Assembly: GCF_000427625.1 (NCBI RefSeq)
Contig: NZ_KE386569.1
Span: 2,167,754 to 2,231,753, forward strand
DNA from: Methylobacter luteus IMV-B-3098
GTDB taxonomy: Bacteria > Pseudomonadota > Gammaproteobacteria > Methylococcales > Methylomonadaceae
Reading direction: 5' to 3'
DNA: 64,000 bases
The notes beneath the pieces were generated by a model. That model was not told the origin of the DNA. It searched no databases and saw only the letters and a program-made list of their open reading frames with translations. Both the position numbers and the translations under genes were made by a program. Positions 48,401-55,852 of this stretch are shown piece by piece. Position 1 is the first letter of the stretch. Each line of letters opens with the position of its first letter.

Positions 48401-51311
48401 GATAATGGGCGTGATCCAGTCCCTCGGCGAGGTTCGCGCCTATCTGTTTCACCAGTTGCAGAAAGGTATCGTCCGGGCGGATCCGGGTTCTGACGATCAT
48501 CAGGTTGATATAGCAGCCGATCGTATTTTCATGGCGCTGCATCGGCCTGCCGGCCACCGGCATATTCAGTGCGATATCGTCTTCCGCGCTCAGCCGGTGA
48601 ATCAGGATATTGAATACGCCCAGCAACAGCGCCGACAGGTTCTGGTTCAGCATGGACCCGAGATATTTCAGCGCGCCCAGCATGGCGCTGTTCAGCGTCA
48701 GCGTTTCGCAGCCCATTCCTAAATCGGGCAGACCGGGCTGCGGCAGGGTATCGTAAGGCAGGGCGATGGTCGCCGGTACACCGGCCAGCCGGTTTTTCCA
48801 CCAGGCCAGGTCGTCTTGGGCCCGAGCGCAGTTCAGATAAGCGCGTTCCCAGGCGATGAAGTGGAAAAAGGCCGTGTCGGGCGCTTGCGCGGCAGGCTTG
48901 CCGCCGGCGGCCAGGACGTGGTATTTGTCCCAGAACTCGTTGGCGAACAACATGCCGGAAAAGCCGTCGATGACGATGTGGTGTATGGCGAAGAACACAT
49001 AGTAGCGCTGGTCTGCCGGGCACTCCACGGTATAGAGCCGCAGCGGCGGGTCGGTTTCCAGATTGAACGGCTGCCGCAGCAACTGGCGCAAAAACGGCGC
49101 CGTCTGCTGGTTTTCGGGCAGGGCCAGGTGCTCGATCACAAGGTTGTCGGCGGCGCTGCCTGCCATTTGAACGACGTCTTCTCCCGATGATTGATAGCGG
49201 CAGCGCAGCAGCGGGCGCTCTTCCAGCACCGCAAGCAGGGCCAGTCGCAGGCAGGCGGGGTCAGCCGGGGCTTTGAGCCGGAAAATCAGCGGGACGTTAA
49301 AATCGGTGGACTCGGGAAAGGTTTCCTGGATATACCACAGGCCTTTCTGGGTTTCCGACAAGGGCTGCGGCGCCGCCAGTACGCTCGCCGCCGTTCGCGG
49401 CGTTTCAGGCGCAACGTTGTCCGTGTTGCGCGTTTGCCGCGCCAGCATGTCGAAAAATTCGCCGAAGTTTTTGGCGCCCATCGCCTGGGCGACCTTGATG
49501 TTTAAGCCCAGCCGTTCGTTCAGGCGTTTGATGAATTGCACCACCTGGATCGAATCGAAGCCGTAATGCACGGGCGATAGCGAACGGTCGATTTCCGGCA
49601 GGTCTCTGCCGAACACCTCGGCGACCACACTCGCTAACGCTGCCTCGACATCCCCGGTCAAGCCGGCGGCTTGCGCTGGCTGAGCGCTTATCGCATCGCC
49701 AAACGGTTGAGTGAGAGTTGCGCCTGAATCAACCGCCGCTTGTTCGCAATACTCCTCCAGCACGATGTGCGCGTTGACCCCGCCGATCGCGTAACTGTTG
49801 AGCGCTACCCGGCGCGGGCCGGCGTCGTTTTGCCAGTGCGTGGCGCTGTCTTGCAGAATCAGGGCATGGTCGCTCGGCAATTCGCGATTGATTTCACCGA
49901 GGCCGGCTATGCCCGGTATGGCCTGGTGCTCCAGGGCTTTGACGGCCTTGATCAGCGAGGCCATGCCCGATGCGACTTCCGGATGGCCGATGCTGGGCTT
50001 GATGCTGCCGACGAACCAGGTTTTGTCGGGATTCGCGCTCAACAGCCGGTAAGCGTCGCTGATGGCGGTCAATTCCAGGGCGTCGGCCAGCGTATTGCCG
50101 ATGCCGTGGGCTTCCACATAATCTATGGTATCCGTGCTGACGCCGGCCTGGGCGATGCTGGTCGTTATGGCGTGTTTCAGCCCTTGCACGTTGGGGGCTT
50201 CCAGCGAATAGCCGCGGCCGCCGTGATGCACTGCGCTGCTCTTGATGAGCGCCAGAATCCGGTTGCCGTCCGCCAGGGCCTGCGCCAGCGGCTTGATGAT
50301 GACGACGCCCGCGCCTTCGCTGCGGACGAATCCGTCGGCTTCCTCGCAGAAGCTGCGCGTCCGGTTACGGCTGCTCAGCAGCTGGTCGTAAAGACCATGC
50401 ATTGCCATGGACGCGAATTCGTCGGCGTCTATGAGGTTGACGGCGCCGACGATGGCTTGTCCGCATTCGCCGGAGCGGATGCTTTGCACGGCACGGTGCA
50501 GCGCGACGTGGACACTGGTGCAAAACGTATTGATCACCTCGCTGGGGCCTTTCAGGTCGAATTGAAAGGATATCTGGTTGGCGATGGGAACCCGATACGG
50601 CTGACTGCCATCATCGCGGCAACCCAGGCGATCAACGAACGATTGAGCGGCTATGAAAACGCCGGTCGTATCCGTAGAGAGCATCCGCCCGGTAATTTGG
50701 TAATCGTTCTGTACCTGCGCAAGAAGAAAGCTCAGAAGTTGCAGCTGGCGATCGGCGATGTCGGTGTCTTGGGACGGGGCGCTTTCGCCGATACTACCGT
50801 ATCCGAACGCGACTGCCGGCGCGCATGGATCCAGCTGCAGACATTCGCCGGCCAAGGCTTTCTCCCAGAGCGATTCCGCGTCATCGGCGCCGGGAAACAG
50901 TCCGGCTAGGCCGATAATGGCGATCGGTTGCGTCCGGGCCGAGGACAGCGGATCGCTGCTGATGGGCGGCGGCGTGATTGCGGCGACGGCCTCGGTTTGT
51001 TCGGACGGTGCCGTGTTTAACGGCAGGATATCGTCGATTAAATAGTCAACCAGCAAATCCATCCGAGGATGATCGAACAGCAAAGTCGTGCGAAGTGAAC
51101 AGGACAGATTCGATTCCAGTCTGGCTTTGAATTCCACGGCTTGCAGGGAATCGGTGCCCAGTTCGATAAAGTTTTGATCGGGCGTTATGTCTTCCGGACT
51201 GTCCATTCCGATAAAATTCGCCAGTAACTCGCGAATATAGGCGTTCAATATCGGCTTTCTTTGGATCGGCTGGGCTTGTTGTAACGTGGTGATAATCGAG
51301 CTGGGATACAT
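45417..51311 (-). CDS. Hybrid PKS-NRPS: ACP-KS-ACP-C-A-PCP-TE
   Basis: A 1964-residue megasynthase. Parts by residue: ACP1 with Ser55 (ELGTDSLQ); KS 129-520 with active Cys in NTFCTSVHVALH (near 263) and both His motifs (VEAHGIGN; GSIKPSIGH); ACP2 (GFDSIQVV near 584); C 650-1090 with HHIVIDG; A 1120-1600 with YTSGSTGNPKG; PCP (ELGGHSLLS near 1646); TE with AHSYGG and GGGHFSVV. There is no AT, KR or reductase. Aligned to GrsA, the A-pocket residues read D-M-E-N-I-F-A-V-N-K, close to ornithine/hydroxyornithine codes. An ATG at 51311 is chosen because the longer frame runs through a palindrome. Neighbours suggest an isonitrile lipopeptide synthetase with ACP1 in the ScoB role. Confidence 0.92.
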   Translation of the reverse strand: MYPSSIITTLQQAQPIQRKPILNAYIRELLANFIGMDSPEDITPDQNFIELGTDSLQAVEFKARLESNLSCSLRTTLLFDHPRMDLLVDYLIDDILPLNTAPSEQTEAVAAITPPPISSDPLSSARTQPIAIIGLAGLFPGADDAESLWEKALAGECLQLDPCAPAVAFGYGSIGESAPSQDTDIADRQLQLLSFLLAQVQNDYQITGRMLSTDTTGVFIAAQSFVDRLGCRDDGSQPYRVPIANQISFQFDLKGPSEVINTFCTSVHVALHRAVQSIRSGECGQAIVGAVNLIDADEFASMAMHGLYDQLLSSRNRTRSFCEEADGFVRSEGAGVVIIKPLAQALADGNRILALIKSSAVHHGGRGYSLEAPNVQGLKHAITTSIAQAGVSTDTIDYVEAHGIGNTLADALELTAISDAYRLLSANPDKTWFVGSIKPSIGHPEVASGMASLIKAVKALEHQAIPGIAGLGEINRELPSDHALILQDSATHWQNDAGPRRVALNSYAIGGVNAHIVLEEYCEQAAVDSGATLTQPFGDAISAQPAQAAGLTGDVEAALASVVAEVFGRDLPEIDRSLSPVHYGFDSIQVVQFIKRLNERLGLNIKVAQAMGAKNFGEFFDMLARQTRNTDNVAPETPRTAASVLAAPQPLSETQKGLWYIQETFPESTDFNVPLIFRLKAPADPACLRLALLAVLEERPLLRCRYQSSGEDVVQMAGSAADNLVIEHLALPENQQTAPFLRQLLRQPFNLETDPPLRLYTVECPADQRYYVFFAIHHIVIDGFSGMLFANEFWDKYHVLAAGGKPAAQAPDTAFFHFIAWERAYLNCARAQDDLAWWKNRLAGVPATIALPYDTLPQPGLPDLGMGCETLTLNSAMLGALKYLGSMLNQNLSALLLGVFNILIHRLSAEDDIALNMPVAGRPMQRHENTIGCYINLMIVRTRIRPDDTFLQLVKQIGANLAEGLDHAHYPFARIMPELGLTLLNPSEVPFSVSFTYQNIFDGILGTHERLGGVELCYDVYQETMDSYMLEVYDFRDTVELHLKYQRNLFEADTIRRHLGYLETLIAAIAEDPGRRIDEYDCLPEQELNLLLDGFNDTASEFPSQHCVHELFEAQAARTQDNTALIFAGRQIAYGALLERSRRLAIYLQAQGIGPDRLVAVCMHRSADMIVAVLGVLRAGAAYLPIDPHNGEDRIRYMLTDGCVSLLLTQSHLQPHLSGILADCGCRALAVDDPAWTDQIPRNIELRREVGPQDPAYVIYTSGSTGNPKGVVIAHRSLVNLCHAMTVKYGITDQDRILQFASLSFDMSVEEIFPYLLAGAGIVIRQDADIEVDNFYRVVVDNGVTILNLPPQFYGVIAALEPERQQQLFSQLRLISFGGEALPEATLQAVQDRGVRLFNAYGPTEYTVNAAIAELGAGQRLTIGKPIANTRLYVLGKHLDLLPIGVAGELHIAGEGLALGYLNNPELTAEKFIDNPYAPGKLYKTGDLARWLPDGTLAYVGRTDHQVKIRGFRVELGEIENALTELPGVKSAAAVIARPRSGDGRLVVYYTADAAAIGADGLREQLRRRLPDYMLPAGFFRLEALPLTSNGKIDRKQLEQTPVEFDAGEHYAAPQTPVERELARIWEDVLGLARVGLNDNFFELGGHSLLSIQLANKINQQLPSSQIGVADIIQCPTVRELADRIGDAGEKPAGSPCVARLRDGIPTFIIPGMPGLSDGYHQLAAQIGDSGPVYGLQMKGYAGSAPAGSMEEMAAHNIALIRDIKPRGAIRLYAHSYGGTVVYEMLRQLQDTGIQVESVVLIDSGIASWPKQMDKLSVIGFCRMILENAGIDPSGQEASITAILENQPYPAWKTGLARLLHTAMGIAPDYFLDLWHVVETSLAVDYRYPHGKLPYRPTLIIAEESGSWLRPGCWDDYYDDVRVVHAGGGHFSVVAEPYCSQWLKELKLGHCSSPELPEGHYYGA

Positions 51312-51390
51312 AACGGTTGATGGCTTATTGAAATGAAAAACCAAGGATAAGGTGAGAAATAACTTCCCTGAATTTTGATGAGCAACAGAT

Positions 51391-51452
51391 GTAGGGGCGA
51401 CTTTAGTCGCCCAGGGCGAATACCCGAAGGGCATAAATGAATTCGCCCCTAC
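51391..51452. repeat. REP-like palindromes between the FcoT-like and megasynthase genes
   Basis: GTAGGGGCGACTTTAGTCGC with CC (51391-51412), and a GGGCGAATACCC...GAATTCGCCCCTAC element (51414-51452). The core GGCGAA is a variant of the other families. It sits in the 292-bp operon gap and may affect message stability between the two genes. Confidence 0.75.
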
Positions 51453-51603
51453 ATGATTTCATCGACAAATCGGAAAGTTATTTTTAACCGAATCCTAAGG
51501 CCTTGAAGGAACGTGCAGCAACCGTCGCCCATTTTCCGCGCCTGAAATCGGGAGGGGATGGCCCCATTTCAGGTTTCATGGAAAACGGGCGAGGCTTCGG
51601 TCT

Positions 51604-52146
51604 TTATGGCGCCAGTACTGCGAGTGTCACTTCTCCCTTACTTCTGCCGTTGGCGTCATCGTGAAAACGGCAGTAGGTTTTGATGAACGTACAGGTGGAC
51701 GTCTTCTTAATGCTATTGATGCCATAAGTGCCGTAAAACTGCTTGGCGTTCAGTTGGCTCTGGTAGCTTGAGCTGAGTTTGGCAATCAAGACGTTAGGAA
51801 GCTGTTTCTCGAAAAACGTCTCCATGTCGTAATCTTCCGATAATTCCGGTATCAGGGCGTGTTTAATGCAATGCGCCATATGCACGTAACAAATCTGGTT
51901 GAAGCAGATATTGAACTCAACGGCGTTGAAATGCCCGGTATTGTCGATATAGCAGGACTCGGGTATCGAGAATTCTCCATTCATGACCAGGTCTTGCGAA
52001 TCATTGCCTTCCGATTGCAGAAACCAGGCGTGTTTCAGGTAACGGCTGTGGTTGAAGTAAGGCTCCAGCACCTTGTTCATGAAACCATCGTCAATATCCG
52101 AAACGATGACGTTTTCCAGCGGGTCGACCATCCTTAGCATACTCAT
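51604..52146 (-). CDS. FcoT/ScoD-like thioesterase-fold protein
   Basis: A 180-residue protein, as long as M. tuberculosis FcoT (Rv0098). From memory of that sequence the match is strong: LEPYFNHSRYLKHAWF, GEFSIPESCYIDNTGHFNAV, CFNQICYVHMA, LNAKQFYGTYG and the ending GEVTLAVLA all have direct counterparts. In isonitrile lipopeptide pathways the ScoD/FcoT enzyme adds glycine to an alpha,beta-unsaturated acyl-ACP and releases the acid. Its ATG shares one base with the stop of the oxygenase gene (TAATG), so it is translationally coupled. No signal peptide. Confidence 0.88.
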   Translation of the reverse strand: MSMLRMVDPLENVIVSDIDDGFMNKVLEPYFNHSRYLKHAWFLQSEGNDSQDLVMNGEFSIPESCYIDNTGHFNAVEFNICFNQICYVHMAHCIKHALIPELSEDYDMETFFEKQLPNVLIAKLSSSYQSQLNAKQFYGTYGINSIKKTSTCTFIKTYCRFHDDANGRSKGEVTLAVLAP

Positions 52147-53048
52147 TATTCAATCCCCACATAAAACGGCAAATCGTCGTAGATGCCGATGCGGTACATT
52201 CTGCTGAATTCGCCCGGCTTGGCCTTGGAGCCTTTATGGATCAATGTACGGTTTTCCCAGATAATCATGTCGCCTTCCTCCCAGAAATGCGTGTGGATGA
52301 ATTTCGGCTGCTCGACGAATTCGAACAGAGCCTTCATCACCCGCTGATTTTCCTCATAGGACAGGCCGACCAGTCCGCTGGTGAAACCGCTGCTGATATA
52401 AAGGATTTTCTCGCCGGTCACCGGATGTTCAATGACGGCAGGATGGGCCTGTGGCGGACATTCTGCTTTGAAGTTCTCGATGAGTTCCTCAATCGAACGG
52501 TCGATGTCACACGGTTGCACTTTATAGCGCGGCCAGGCTTCCTGCATGGCCATCCTGCCATCCACATAACGTCTCAGATCATTGGGGAGTTCGCGGTAGA
52601 CGCGGGCCATGTCGATGTACGAGGTTTCCCTGGCCGATTTGGGGAAGAAGATAGGGCGTACCGAGGTAAAGGACAGAGGATGTTTCTCGAAAGAGCAATC
52701 CGTATGCCAGTAGCGGCCTGTACCGGAAACACCGAATTTTTTGCCGTCTTCGTTGAGGTTGTTGGAAACGAAAATTTCGGGGTAATCAGGGTGGTGATAA
52801 TTCGGTTGAAAATAAACCTGAGGCCGGCCTACCGCCCTGGTGAAGTTGACTTGTTCCTGTTCGTTCATGTCAAGACGCTGACCGCGCATGACAACCAGTT
52901 TATTCCGGTAGAGTAATTGCCGGAGCATTTCCGCTTCGGGACAACCCGGGGTGAAGGTCGTAACATCCCAGCCATGCACCTCGGCACCGATTTTCCCTGG
53001 CGCGGCTTCGGTGATGGATACTTGATTTTCTGATACCACTGCGTTCAT
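52146..53048 (-). CDS. TauD-type Fe(II)/2-oxoglutarate oxygenase, ScoE-like (isonitrile-forming candidate)
   Basis: A 300-residue TauD/TfdA-family oxygenase. The iron triad is His115-x-Asp117 (GRYWHTDCSF) and His271 (TLIHKGS). The 2-oxoglutarate Arg286 (RMYRIGI) stands 15 residues after the last His, the same spacing as His295/Arg310 reported for ScoE. ScoE and Rv0097 turn an N-carboxymethyl amino acid into an isonitrile by oxidative decarboxylation. A taurine or alkylsulfonate dioxygenase role is less likely because an FcoT-like gene follows directly and no sulfonate transporter is present. Cytoplasmic. Confidence 0.9.
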   Translation of the reverse strand: MNAVVSENQVSITEAAPGKIGAEVHGWDVTTFTPGCPEAEMLRQLLYRNKLVVMRGQRLDMNEQEQVNFTRAVGRPQVYFQPNYHHPDYPEIFVSNNLNEDGKKFGVSGTGRYWHTDCSFEKHPLSFTSVRPIFFPKSARETSYIDMARVYRELPNDLRRYVDGRMAMQEAWPRYKVQPCDIDRSIEELIENFKAECPPQAHPAVIEHPVTGEKILYISSGFTSGLVGLSYEENQRVMKALFEFVEQPKFIHTHFWEEGDMIIWENRTLIHKGSKAKPGEFSRMYRIGIYDDLPFYVGIE

Positions 53049-53094
53049 GATTTATTGTTCCTTGTATGCTCTAGATTGTGAATTGACTGACTGA

Positions 53095-54684
53095 CTAACT
53101 AACCTGTCTGTCCTGGTCCTGCCAGAACGGCGCCCTCAGCACCCGTTTAAGGACTTTACCGCTCGGATTTCTCGGCAAGGCATCGACAAACGTTATCGAT
53201 TTAGGCACTTTGAAATCCGCGATACGGCTTCTGGCGAAATCAATCAACTCCCGTTGCTTGATGACGCCGCCCTGCCGCGGCACGACAAAGGCTTTTACAA
53301 CCTCCCCCCATTTTTCATCGGGTATCCCGATGACAGCGACTTCGGCAACCGCCTCATGCTCGCTTAGTACGGCTTCAATTTCGGCGGGGAACAGGTTTTC
53401 TCCCGCGTAGATGATCATGTCCTTGATCCTGTCGCAGACATAGACGTAGCCCTCCTCATCCATATAACCTACGTCGCCGGTATGTACCCAGCCATCGACC
53501 AGTGTTTGGGCGGTAGCGGATTCATTCTTCCAATAGCCCAGCATGTTGCTGGGCGATTTAATGCAAATTTCGCCGCTGCGCCCTGCCGGCAACGTCCGGC
53601 CTTGCCCGTCGACGATCTTGATTTCGACGCCGGGCAAGGGCTTGCCGGCAGCTTTCATCCTCGGATTGCCCTCCGGGCAATGATCGGTGGGGCGCAGACA
53701 CACCGCCATATTGCCGGTCTCGGTCAGGCCATATATCTGGAAGAAGTCGCAGCCGAAGATTTCCATGGCCTTGCGCAGCAGTGACGGGGAGATCGGCGAG
53801 CCGCCATAGACCAGTCCCTTGATTGACGATAAATAGGTTTTCGCGCAGCTGGGTTCTTCCAGCATCAGCTGGATCATCGATGGCACCAGCACGGCTTTGG
53901 TGACTTGGTGCTGCTCGATTAACTGTAAAGCCTGCCAGGCGACGAAGGCGTCGACGATGACGCCGGCAGCGCCGACCGCATAACCTTGCATGGCCCACCA
54001 GAGCCCGCCTATGTGAAATTGCGGCAGGGACAGCAGCAGGGTATCGCCCGGATTCAGCGACATCCACGGGTCGCCGGCCTTCCGCATGCCTTGCATCAGT
54101 CTGAAAAAACTGTAGTTTGCGAGCTGCACGCCTTTCGGCCGCCCGGTCGTGCCGCTGGAATACATCTGCACGGCCACATCGTCGGCGCAGTATTCGCAAG
54201 CGATCGGGGTAGCCGGTTTCGCCGTTTTCCAGTCCTCGTAGAGCGACCATTCCGGATGCGCACCGTCCAGGGCGACGATCGTCCGGACAGAGGCTAGGTG
54301 CGGAACCAGAGACTCCACTAACGGGAAAAACTCCTGCGCCACAAACAGCACTTCAGTTTCGCTGTCATTCAGGATATAAAGTATCTCAGGAAGGGCCAGC
54401 CGCCAGTTCAGGTCGACCAGCACCGCTTTGATCTTGGCGCAGCCGAACAGAATCTCATAGTGAGCGATGGTGTCCTTGCCGAGTATCGCCACTCTGGAGC
54501 CGGACTTAACGCCGGCCGCCGTCAATCCGTGGCCGACTTGATTGCTGCCTAGATCGATCTGCAGAAACGTTTGTCGATGGTTACCCGATAGGAAGGCGAC
54601 GGCATCCGGCCTCGCTTTGGCTTGTTGGATACACATCTCGGCAAGGGTCTGAAACTCACTGGATTTCATGGGGGAAAGACTCAT
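53095..54684 (-). CDS. Fatty acyl-CoA/acyl-ACP ligase (ScoC/FadD10-like)
   Basis: A 529-residue ANL-superfamily ligase. It has the AMP-binding loop YSSGTTGRPKGVQ near 175, the A5-type YGLTETGN near 320, GWVHTGDVGYMDEEGYVYV with CDRIKDMIIYAGENL near 410-440, and the C-terminal lysine in PRNPSGKVLKRVL near 515. It adenylates a carboxylic acid and transfers it to CoA or an ACP phosphopantetheine. As first gene of the operon, 46 bp before the oxygenase gene, it probably loads the fatty or isonitrile acid onto ACP1 of the megasynthase. ATG at 54684 or 54669. Confidence 0.88.
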   Translation of the reverse strand: MSLSPMKSSEFQTLAEMCIQQAKARPDAVAFLSGNHRQTFLQIDLGSNQVGHGLTAAGVKSGSRVAILGKDTIAHYEILFGCAKIKAVLVDLNWRLALPEILYILNDSETEVLFVAQEFFPLVESLVPHLASVRTIVALDGAHPEWSLYEDWKTAKPATPIACEYCADDVAVQMYSSGTTGRPKGVQLANYSFFRLMQGMRKAGDPWMSLNPGDTLLLSLPQFHIGGLWWAMQGYAVGAAGVIVDAFVAWQALQLIEQHQVTKAVLVPSMIQLMLEEPSCAKTYLSSIKGLVYGGSPISPSLLRKAMEIFGCDFFQIYGLTETGNMAVCLRPTDHCPEGNPRMKAAGKPLPGVEIKIVDGQGRTLPAGRSGEICIKSPSNMLGYWKNESATAQTLVDGWVHTGDVGYMDEEGYVYVCDRIKDMIIYAGENLFPAEIEAVLSEHEAVAEVAVIGIPDEKWGEVVKAFVVPRQGGVIKQRELIDFARSRIADFKVPKSITFVDALPRNPSGKVLKRVLRAPFWQDQDRQVS

Positions 54685-54894
54685 TCTTATAGGCCCGTTC
54701 TTGGAGGAAATAGATATTGCTTAACCTGTCAGCAATAGCTGTGCCAATCGACAATCCAACCCGGATTGCCGGGCGGAAAAACAAGCCGAGAGCCAGATTT
54801 GGCGGGGAGTGTACCGATTTTAAACAGCCCTGTTCGAGCATGAGTCGCACAACTTTATCCGGAAAATTCCCGGCGCATTCATCGATTTCCCGGC

Positions 54895-54918
54895 ATTCAT
54901 TAATTTCTATCAATGAAT
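54895..54918. promoter_or_regulatory. Possible operator: ATTCATT-N10-AATGAAT
   Basis: An inverted repeat with 7-bp arms lies in an AT-rich stretch about 210 bp upstream of the first biosynthetic gene. No Fur-type box was seen. No regulator gene is adjacent, and the role is a guess. Confidence 0.25.
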
Positions 54919-54960
54919 TATGTTATTTACCGCAATTGTTTTGGGTGATTTGACCGGATG

Positions 54961-55017
54961 AATAAATATAATCATTAAAAACAATGCGTTGCTGTGCCGC
55001 CAGTGCATTGGATTGTG
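54961..55017. other. AT-rich spacer at the divergent promoter region
   Basis: A short AT-rich piece between the biosynthetic operon leader and the decayed gene at 55018. The whole span 54685-55852 is the divergent regulatory region of the biosynthesis and export units. Minus-strand frame 54656..54913 and plus-strand frame 54984..55337 there are not convincing genes. Confidence 0.3.
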
Positions 55018-55191
55018 TCATTTGGCCTGCTTCGCAAATAATTGACGTGTATAGTCAAACAGTACCCGCTTCGAGGCGCCCGAAGATCCGCCGTCGACAA
55101 GGCTTTCATATAAGGTATCGATCCCGCCGCCGGTATCCCTGGCCTGCCGATATGCATGCGTTAGCCGTTGAAGACCGGATTGTTTCTCTAT
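55018..55191 (-). pseudogene. Orphan C-terminal coding remnant, unknown family
   Basis: A start-less minus-strand frame of 57 codons reads, in part, LQRLTHAYRQARDTGGGIDT, then LYESLVDGGSSGASKRVLFD and YTRQLFAKQAK before TGA at 55018. Its composition looks like a real protein end. Upstream frames break at stops, so it seems to be the 3' end of a decayed gene beside the biosynthetic cluster. I do not recognise the family. Confidence 0.3.
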
Positions 55192-55334
55192 TCACCCGAC
55201 TTGCAAAGCCGGCATTAACAGCCGGATGCCGGTGCGCCGGCCACGGAGTACCCGCATCGACTGGCATGGTATTTGCTGAAGTTTTCGATTGGGAGTATGC
55301 CTGTCCGTTGGCTCAGGATGCTATCGCTGTTACA

Positions 55335-55534
55335 TAACTGATGTTACGCACGGGCAGCTTTTTTATGCCGTTTGCCGCTCAATACAGCTCTTGAGCCGCC
55401 TTTACCGAAAACGATTCCATGCGCTTGTAGGTGCGAATTTATTCGCACTAATGACTGACAAGGCGTCCCGGGTCGAATTAATTCGACCCTACAGGCGCGT
55501 TTGACGCAGGGCAAATTGTCCGCGTAATCTGTTA
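55335..55534. mobile_element. MITE-like repeat, copy 1
   Basis: It begins TAACTGATGTTACGCACGGG, continues CAGC-T-run-ATGCCGTTTGCC, carries a REP-like palindrome pair (GTGCGAAT core 55427-55450; GTCGAAT core 55469-55492), and ends GGGCAAATTGTCCGCGTAAT then CTGTTA. A second copy with the same order is at 58650-58912. The left end is the inverse of that copy's right end (TGCGTAACATCAGTTA), so the element has terminal inverted repeats of about 16 bp. Confidence 0.7.
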
Positions 55535-55852
55535 CATAAGAAAGAAGCGCCCCCGGAAAACCACGGGGCCTGGTTTTTCAAGATAGCCGGGCCGTTTTCC
55601 CGTGAGTGTTATTTAAGGACTTTGGAGTTCTTCAGTGCCCTTAACAATTTATATATCTTTAAAACGCAGGAAAAAATTGTGCAAAAAATGGGATTGAAAA
55701 AATGTGAAGTCAGCAGACCGTCCGGCACCTGTGCCAGCAGCTTGATCCACTTAATCGCCGGATAACGACTGTCAACCCGGGCATCCGCTTTCGGGTTTGA
55801 CGGATTTCTGTTTTTTGGACTACTACACCGTTTGAAAAGGCAACGAAAGAAC
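55535..55852. other. Leader region of the exporter pair
   Basis: About 320 bp with no gene I can support. The minus-strand frame 55609-55971 (including IKWIKLLAQVPDGLLTSHFF) overlaps the HlyD gene start and lacks a ribosome site. A promoter for the exporter genes is expected here, but none is clear. Confidence 0.3.

Noticed and set aside
47664..48722. 352-codon plus-strand ORF inside the megasynthase gene
   Set aside because: It is a shadow of the GC-rich synthetase on the other strand, with low-complexity composition and no family features. The same applies to 45432..46991 and 49740..50909.
52146..53048. Taurine dioxygenase for sulfur scavenging
   Set aside because: No tauABC or sulfonate genes are near, and the adjacent FcoT-like and ligase/NRPS genes point to isonitrile-type biosynthesis.
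54656..54913. 85-codon ORF upstream of the acyl ligase gene
   Set aside because: It overlaps the ligase start, has no ribosome site and no family features. Probably untranslated leader.
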